A stretch of DNA of 64,000 bases from the NCBI GenBank assembly GCA_949130485.1, contig OX422191.1, positions 4,403,754 through 4,467,753 of the forward strand. Direction: 5' to 3'. Origin of the DNA: Agelas oroides. Taxonomy: Eukaryota; Porifera; Demospongiae; Agelasida; Agelasidae. This document shows, piece after piece, positions 51,201-60,200 of the stretch (the stretch's first letter is position 1; every line of letters begins with the position of its first letter). The notes beneath the pieces are model-generated. The model had not been told where the DNA came from. It saw only the letters and a list, made by a program, of their open reading frames with translations, and made no database searches. Both the position numbers and the translations under genes were made by a program.

Positions 51201-54200
51201 CCAGGCGCAAAATGTACATACAAGTGTACATAGTGCATACACAATACATGCATGCAAGTACAACAACATGTGTATCGTACCATCATGGCATCAAACTGTT
51301 TCTGCATGCCGAGGTCAATCTCCTCACGAGTTGAGTTAGGTTCCTGCAGAGGGAAGGCATCAAACAGGAGGGAGGCAGCGTTGGCTCGAACATGGGGGTT
51401 GGCCACCTTGAGGGCCCGCCAGAGGAAGGGATTATAGAGCCGCAGGATCATCTCGGACACTCCCTTCTGGTTCTTCTGCTGGTGAATGTAGCCCAAGAGC
51501 TGGAGGGTGAGGGGAGAGATACTCAAGGAGGGAAACAAGTGCATGGTCGATGGCATTGGTGAAATGCTGGCAGTTGCTGGGAGTTGAGCTTGTATAGGGC
51601 TGGTTTGAGCTGCCAGGACCACAAGTTGAGCTACAACTACCAGACAACCATCACAATCCTCTATATATACATGTACATGTATATATAGAGGATTGTATGC
51701 AGCATTCAGTATGATGTGTATAAGGGATTGTGATGGCTGTTGGTTGCCTGATTGTCCTGTGTATGATAGCCCAGTAGTCAGAACACTGGTCTAAATTAAA
51801 GCAAGGCGTGTACATTGTATATAGTGGAAGGAGGGGTTGCCATGTTGCGACAGAGGTGAGGAGAGGGGTGTATGTAATAGATAAACCACAGTAGACAGGG
51901 ATTTATGGTCCATAAACCTCCTGAGCCCGAGGGCACAGCCTGAGGGCAAGGGTTGTTTATGGACCATAAATCCTTGTCTACTGTGGTTCCTGATTGGTCC
52001 TTGTTGTTATTAGTAAACACACATGGTAGTTTACACTGTAAACAAGGTATGTTATTAGTAAACACACATGGTAGTTTACACTGTAAACAAGGTAGTGTAA
52101 ACATGTAAAGTAGTTTACACTGTAAACAAGGTTGCTTATAGGAAACATCATTTTACATATTTCCTTGATCTGCACACAGAACTGTTGAATGTACAACTTC
52201 TGGGGTATATGGAACAGAATCTACAGAATCTACAACTTCCTGTCAGTATATGGAAAATACCCATCTGTTGCCACAGAAACAAGGGTGAAGTGGAGTTAAT
52301 ATTATTTGATGGGTGAGAAGGCAGGCTCGTGAAAATACGGCCGCACACTCGTGCAATGTTAAGCCATATTGCCTTCTCACCCATCAAATAATAATATACT
52401 ACTCTGATTTAGCAGCACCTAGAAGATAGACAGCTACTGCGCATGCACAGTACAAAGGTCGCTGCTGCGTGCATATTTAATGAGCTTCTGGCTGCAGGCC
52501 TGTTTCTAGCTTTGGACGGCACCAGCACGCGTACCGATCCCTCTACCAGTGGAAAAAAGTACCGTAAGTTAGTAAATAATGCCGTCTTCATCCGTAATGA
52601 AAGCTTATTCGTTGTTTCAGCAGCGGCTACGAGTGCATTCCAATTAAAGCACATGCCGCGGTTGCTACGCAGCATATGCCCGGCAGGCTATCGAATACGG
52701 ACTATCGAATATGGGAAGATATTAGTCATGTTGCTCTATGGGAAATACTATTGGTGCGTATACTAGGTATATAATAAATATGCATATACACTGTATATAC
52801 CCCAACTGGATACCTTTCTCAGTGAGTGGAACAGTGAGTGCAGGCCTTGTCTTGGAGCATGTACTGCACAGAACATCAGATCTTGAAGACAGTGCTCCTC
52901 AATTTGCTAATGAATGGACAGTACATTGTGACACATTGAGGTTACATATTTTCAAAAAAGCATGATGCAAATGGACAGTTTTATGAACACACATGAATGT
53001 AAGTTATGCCATGAGAAGTTCAAATGAACCATGAGAAATTGACTGTAGACCAAATTTACCCAAGGATTGGGGCATCAACTGTAGCAACATACTGTGGGTG
53101 GAGTTTGTCAGCAACACATATACCGGTCCGTGCACATGTAATTACCGTAGTCTCGCGAAAAAGGGCCCACTTACGAAAGAGCGCCCACCCCCTACTTTTC
53201 GCCCAATTTCCTGTACAGGGTCAAAGTTTACTCGAATGAGCGCCCACCCTGGAGCGAGCTTCGCGTGGAGTTTGAGAAGCACAGTATGCGTATCTGAGGT
53301 AAGAAACTTCGTGTAATACTTCACCGAAGTTGCTACATGGCATATTTGCGTAGACGGACGTACACATGTAGCTAACGCGGTGTGCACTGTGAGCTACACC
53401 ATGCTCATGGTGACGTGGTGCCGTTCAGAGTGTTGTGTGCTGTTAGGACTCGACTTCAAAGCCGCTGGTGGTTCCGTTGTACGCTACTGTTTGTCCAATT
53501 ATTTGCTTCGAGGGCATCGAGTCGCTGTAAACAAGACATGGGCACTCTTTCGTGGCTAAATGCGGAAACACCCGAAAGAGCGCCCACCCCCCTCTTTGGC
53601 AGACTTGTAAGGTGCTCCGCCCATGGGCCCTTTTTTGCGACACTACGGTAATTACCTTGAGGTAGGGTCCTGACGCCAGCTTCCACGCTCTGAAGTAAAT
53701 CTCACCATAAATCTCCAGAAATTGTCTGTGAGGAAATACACACATGAACATGTAAGCTAAGAGGGTTTTTCAATATGGTCTTGCTAGTCCTCCCCCAGTA
53801 CCCACCTCCCACTATTGGGGAGGCAAGGCCAAAGGGAAGAGGAAAAAGAATGATATCATCATGCACTCTTGCTAACTTCAGAGTTTTCCTCTCTTTTATT
53901 ATTGATGGAAATTTAAGAACGTAAATGCACATGCATGCACATGTACCTCGCCATGTGTATATCCTTCAATATTCAAAGAAAACTACACACTGTTTTCTCA
54001 ACCATTGAAGTAGGGGGGGGGGGGGGGGGGGGGGGGTCACTCTTTTCCCATATCATACAGGGACTGGTAAAACTTAAAACCAACTTCGGTAGTGCATGTA
54101 GAGGTGTAGGCTCAAAACTTAATTACATGTACTCTCAGCCGACCTACTTTGGACAGTGTGGGATCTGGTTCTTGATGGTCTGGTGAAGGTCCTCCACAAA

Positions 54201-57200
54201 CTTGGGGTGCATCCCAAACAGAAAGCTGATCAGCTTGCGACCCTGCAGACCAGAGGATCAGTATTAAAATAGTGTCTCTCATGAGCAACGATACTGGGAT
54301 GACAGTGTGTAGCCCTGTTCTCAGACCCCACCGAGCTTCCCATCGCTTGCAGTATGGAAAAGCGGTAGATGGCCTGGTAGTTTTTCTCACATGAGTGACG
54401 TCAGGATAGAAGGGATGGTAGAAAGGGCTTAATCGTGCATGGGTGCAGTTGGAGTCAGAACAGCACAAACAGCCAATTAAGGTACACATGTACGTACCAG
54501 GTAACTGACCACACATATCTAGCTAGTGGTTGTACACACCAAGCATTAAGTGTGTAGTCAGTTGAACAATATGCAAAATGTAGCCTGTTCATTCTGAAAA
54601 TTTTTTTTACCATTTTGTGATTACATCATGCTCATATGAGGAAAGATACCAGCCTCTCCCCCGACTTTTCCGTATTACAAGCGAAGGAAAGCTGGTCAAG
54701 GCCTGGGAACTGGAAGCTAGACAGTATGTGCATGCACCCACAATACCACATGCACCAGGTAACTGACAACAGTACATGTACATGTAGTTGGTGGAACAAT
54801 ACACAAAACACTGCCTGTTTGTTCCAAAAATTTTAACCATTTTCTGATTACGTCCTGTTCACATGAGGAATTATACCAGGTCCTCCCCACTTCTCTATAT
54901 TACAAGTGAAGGAAACCTGGGCAGACTGGGCCTGGGAACAATTAGACAGTGTCTGCACCCACAAATATGCTTGTCTTCCTTTCCAAACATGCACCACACC
55001 ACATATCCTTGAACACAGATGTACACCAGACATATTGTATTGTATCCTCCCCACACACACCTCTTCAGACGTGAGGTACAGTGGCTGCAGAGTACATGAC
55101 ATCAGCATACACTTGAGGGAGTCAGCACTAGCATCTTCAAAGTCCAGGAGAAGAAAACTCTGGCGCATCAACCACACTCGATGAAGGTCAGAGAGCTGGG
55201 GGGTGAGAGTGGATGATGAACCATGGAGCAGTCAATACTAGCTGCCTGCTACATATAACTACAGTGGAATGCATGAACATACACAATATATAAAGTCACA
55301 AAAAAGTTTTCTCAATGAAAACAAGCACATGTAGGGATGGAACCCTCAAAAACCAACCAAACAAGATAGGAACAACACCACAATACTTTTACACCATCCC
55401 TACATCTTGTGCCATTTTGCCGACTATGCATTGGGTTTGTTACTTGTGTGCACAGAAGGGTTGTCTTGGGCATGGAAGCCTGTGGAACGAGCAGTACTGG
55501 GTGTGTAGTGCACGTTGTTGTGTATGGAGAGTGCGTTGTGTTGTGGGTGGCTGTAACTTTGTTACGGTTGAGTGTGGCAGGCATGGTTAGCTAGTTTAAT
55601 ATGTACAAGCTGTGGGGTGCAAGATCAGTGCTGAGTCTGTGTGGCATGTTGGAGTGGGTTGCGTATGTTGTGGGCTTTTGTAGCTGCTGGGCATGGCAGG
55701 TAAGGGTTGTCTTGTAAGTGAAGGCTGTGGTGTGAGCAGTACTGGGTCGGTCCGTAGTTAACGACATGGTGGTGTGTTTGAAGGGTTTGTGGGGTAGGTA
55801 GCTAGTTGTAGGGAGAAAGGTTGTTTGTTGGTTTGTGGGTGTAGCTGGTGTGCAGTGTTGTTTTAGTTAACTATAACTTTAACTAAATATATTTTAGTAT
55901 GGCCTTTTTAAAATTTAGTTAACCAAAAGTGCAACTTAAATTTCTTGCTAACTTGGGGGCTGCATGTAACTAAAACGTCCAAGGACGTACAAGAAGAAAC
56001 CGTAACTGTACTAAAACAGAATACAGCCTGTTTTCAACAATAAGTGTAACTAAATACCTTTTAGTAAGGGGTTTTAGAGTTTCAGTGGTTGAAACTATAA
56101 CTAACTAAAAAGTTTGTAAAACCGGGAAACTAGAACTAAACTAAACCAAAAGTATTTTCTAAATAAAAACTAACTATAACTAAACTAAAAGCACAAACCC
56201 TAAAAACTTAAATTTGAAGGGTTTTGTGGTGTACGTGGTTGGCAAAATGGCACAAGATGTAGGGATGGTGTAAAAGTATTGTGGTGTTGTTCCTATCTTG
56301 TTTGGTTGGTTTTTGAGGGTTCCATCCCTACATGTGCTTGTTTTCATTGAGAAAACTTTTTTGTGACTTGTTTGCTTTGTTTTTTTTTTGGTTTAGGAAT
56401 GGTAAGAGAGAAGTGACATGGGAGGGTAGGCCGAGGGGAAGATGCATGGTGTGTACACTATGATAGTAGAAAGAGCTAAGAATTGTCATAAATTCAAACA
56501 CTTTGAAGTGAAATCGTCAATCCAAACATCAAACTTCGGGGGGTTTAGAAGTACAGTGCAAGCAAAGCCTCATAAAAACCAAGTGAAAAGCAGATGAGTT
56601 TAATAAGGCTTTGCATGCAAGCTTATAAATCCTGTGCTCATTTCACGTGGACTACTAATGGGTTCACCGAAAAACTCTCCATAGACTGTCACCAGAGTAT
56701 TGAGTTGTAAGACCCCATTACAGAACTGTTTGATGGTGAGTAGCTATAGTCTAAATGGGTTTGAAACGAACGCATAGGGGTCTGTGGAGCTGAACAACCG
56801 CCAGTTCTGTGGCCACCTCTAGTGCAGAAGTTTGGAATGAAGCCATGCACTGTTGACTCGGTGCTACTAGAGTTTGAGTATACCAATCTACCAATAGGCT
56901 GCCACTTGCTTCGTTGGAGGAATATGGAGACTCAGGCACAACACAAAAGGAGGATGTTAAGAAGACACCAGCCAAAGTGCTACCATCAACTTGCAGTAAA
57001 CATTGTATGTGTACTATATGCATGTAAATGACTATAACAAGCAAATTTGAAATGTGAAAGTTGACAATAAAACTTGAAATTGAATATCAGTAGCTAGTGT
57101 TCTAAGTCATATGAAGTACTTGATGGTTAAAACACTAGCTGGCATAGTACCGTCTATACCACTTGAGCTTGGCTTTTGCAGCCTTCAAATTAGTCATACG

Positions 57201-60200
57201 AGCTGCTGCCCTTTTATTGTCAGGGTTCCTCCAATAACTACTATGGGAGGATACGCGGGAAGCTGCCCTTCCTTTCTCAGGGTCCTCCCAATAGCGGGTA
57301 TGGGAGGATACGCGGGAAGCTGCCCTTCCTTTCTCAGGGTCCTCCCAATAACGGGTATGGGAGGATGCCCTGGAAGATGCCCTTTTGGTCTCAGGGTCCT
57401 CCCAATAACGGGTATGGGAGGACGCCCTTTTCGTCTCAGGGTCCTTCCAATAACAGGCATGGGAGGACGCCCTTTTCGTCTCAGGGTCCTTCCAATAACA
57501 GGCATGGGAGGACGCCCTTTTCGTCTCAGGGTCCTTCCAATAACAGGCATGGGAGGACGCCCGGGAAGATGCCCTGTGTTTCTCCGGGTCCTTCCAGTAA
57601 TTATTACGGGACGCTTGCCTTTTTTCCCCTTTGTTTCGCAGGTAGTTCTGCTTGTACTTCGCTCGTTTCTTGCGGACATTACGCATATTGCGTTCGATGT
57701 AAAGTGCAGCACAACTACGTCAACTGATCCACGAAATCAGATTTGCAAACTGCAACGCTCAATTCTCACCTTCTCTACGAAGTACTGAACCACGTGCTCA
57801 GTTGAACCCTGGTGACGTAATTATGAGTAATATTTAATTCGAGCAAAATGGCGTGTAGCAGCTAGCGTAAGTGTGAGATCACCTGAGAATCGCCAACAAG
57901 TTTGAGTTCTTTCTTTTAGACCGATAAGTGGCAGGTGCAATACCTAGTGATTTATCCTGTTGTTTTGCGTTTGAATCGTTGTAAAAGCTCCAGCCGTTAT
58001 CGTGCTATCGCGGTGAGAGGCAGAAGAAGAAGAAGAAGAAGAAGAAGAAGAAGAAAGAAAGTCAGAAGATAGACGATTTGTCCGTTTTGGCGACTTGCCG
58101 GTCTGGTGCTTAGCGATACTTTCCAGCAAACTTAACAGTCTCTTTGCTCATGAAAACACTCGATAATGCCTGATATGGCTCATACAGGCCTTTGACTAAT
58201 CTAACGAAGACATTTCGAGCGTGTTATTTGTGCACTTTTAATGTGGCGGCCATTTTTTTTCGGGGTCATCCCTACATATGGCGTACTACCGTAGGGATGA
58301 CCCCGAAAAAAAATGGCCGCCACATTAAAAGTGCACAAATAACACGCTCGAAATGTCTTCGTTAGATTAGTCAAAGGCCTGTATGAGCCATATCAGGCAT
58401 TATCGAGTGTTTTCATGAGCAAAGAGACTGTTAAGTTTGCTGGAAAGTAATTGAGCAGACTATTTATTATCGGGCTGATCCTTATCACACAGGCAAAAGT
58501 GTATGGGGATATTGGTACAGATCTGTTCTTTTTCTATTAACTGACCGTGGCACCATCCGCAAGAGTCCTGGCAACAAGATAGAGTAGGGTGTGCGGGACC
58601 AAGTCCTCTGCCTCCTTCTCTCCCTTCTTGGCCCACCACCTCTCACACAGTCGGGAGATGCTGTTCTGAATATCAGGAGCCACCTCTGAGAGATTCAGGA
58701 GGATGTCTGCCGTAGAGGGTGGGGAGAGGTGACAAGGAGATGTGGAGATAACAGGGAGGTGTGGGGAGAGGTGACAAGGATGTTGGGAGGGGAGAAGGAT
58801 GGGAGAGATGATAAGGGAAGAGGCAGGAGAGAGAGGACAAGGAGAGGGACATAGAGGGTTGGGAGAAGAATTGTAAGAGGAGGCCGAATCATGCATAGAG
58901 CAAGGGAGGAAAGAAGGATGACACACACCCTCTCTGTTTTTGCATACGGTAAACAATCAGAAAGGCTTGAGAATGAGGCTATTGAAATCCCAGTTACATT
59001 TTTTTTCGGTTCACACTCTCTCAGAACAACACCATTACAACAGCACACTTATACACATGTTGGAAGCTACAAGAGAGTGAGTGGGTGAATGCGTACCATG
59101 CAGCAGTGTCAGTGTCTCCTTGCACTGTGGGGGAGTGGTGGGGTGATCCTGTGCCAGTGCACTCTGACAGCACACGACAACCCCACTCAACAGGGCAAGC
59201 ACAGCTTCATCAACCTGGGGTACAAAACACACTGACAACATCAATCACTGAAAAGACCAAAACAAATTCCATTTTTATTTACCAACCGTACACAAATTTA
59301 CTTTACCATCACACATCACTGCAACCCTACAAACCTTATCCTCCTCCTCCATCTCACTGAGGCTGTCCACCGTGGAGTGAGTGAGGGAGAGCAGAGCTTC
59401 CCACACCTTGGTACGCTGCTTCTTGGGTAGGGCCTGGAAGAACTCATCCAGGTCAAATGGAGATGCCTTTGAACGCTGAGGAAGAGTCAGAGAGATCAAG
59501 GACGGCTGATTGTGTTAGACATAGGAGCTGTGTAACAGCAAAAGATAAGTCAAGCACCTCTTCCTTTACAAGTCAAGTACCCACTCTTACAAATCATTGT
59601 CTACATTAATTAGTGTCGTGTTTCTTCACTAATGTACATACATACACCTTGCTTTCAGATCCTACACACAGACCTAAAACATTAATGTTTATATCAACGA
59701 TTTCCTCAAATAAGAACCCATCCTTGAAACATCAACTGTCTGTTAGTAATATCTTGGCATATGCTCTACAGCTGCTCTCAGTTGTATCCAGTATTACATA
59801 GTAGTACACGTAAGAAGGTTCAGAAGAACAAGTCATGGTCGATGGATCCATGTTCCACAGTGGATGGTCCATCTTGTCTAAAGTTAATGGACCAACACTT
59901 GAATGGTCTAGACCCTACTACAGGACTAAAGATAAATGCACTTCCAGTAACACAGACTAAAGGCTAGCACTGTGGTTGCTTAGTCTAAGCCACAGGTAGA
60001 ACTACCTTAGATTTGGGGTTTTCATTCAAATTCACTAAATGTATATAACTTGTAGTACATCAGCTGCATGAAGGCATACCACCCCTGCGGATGATTGTTC
60101 TTTGTTTCCAGTGGTATTGACACCCTAGGATACTATTTCCTTGCTAACTTCTTATGCCCTAAAGGTGCAGTGGAAATTTTTTTTTGCCCCAGAGTCAGTA

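Noticed and set aside
51500-51647. NCAPG2 exon reading CQHFTNAIDHAL just upstream of exon 9
   Set aside because: It would need a 37-bp intron and the wrong phase. The real exon 8 is at 52814-52906, with a much stronger family match.
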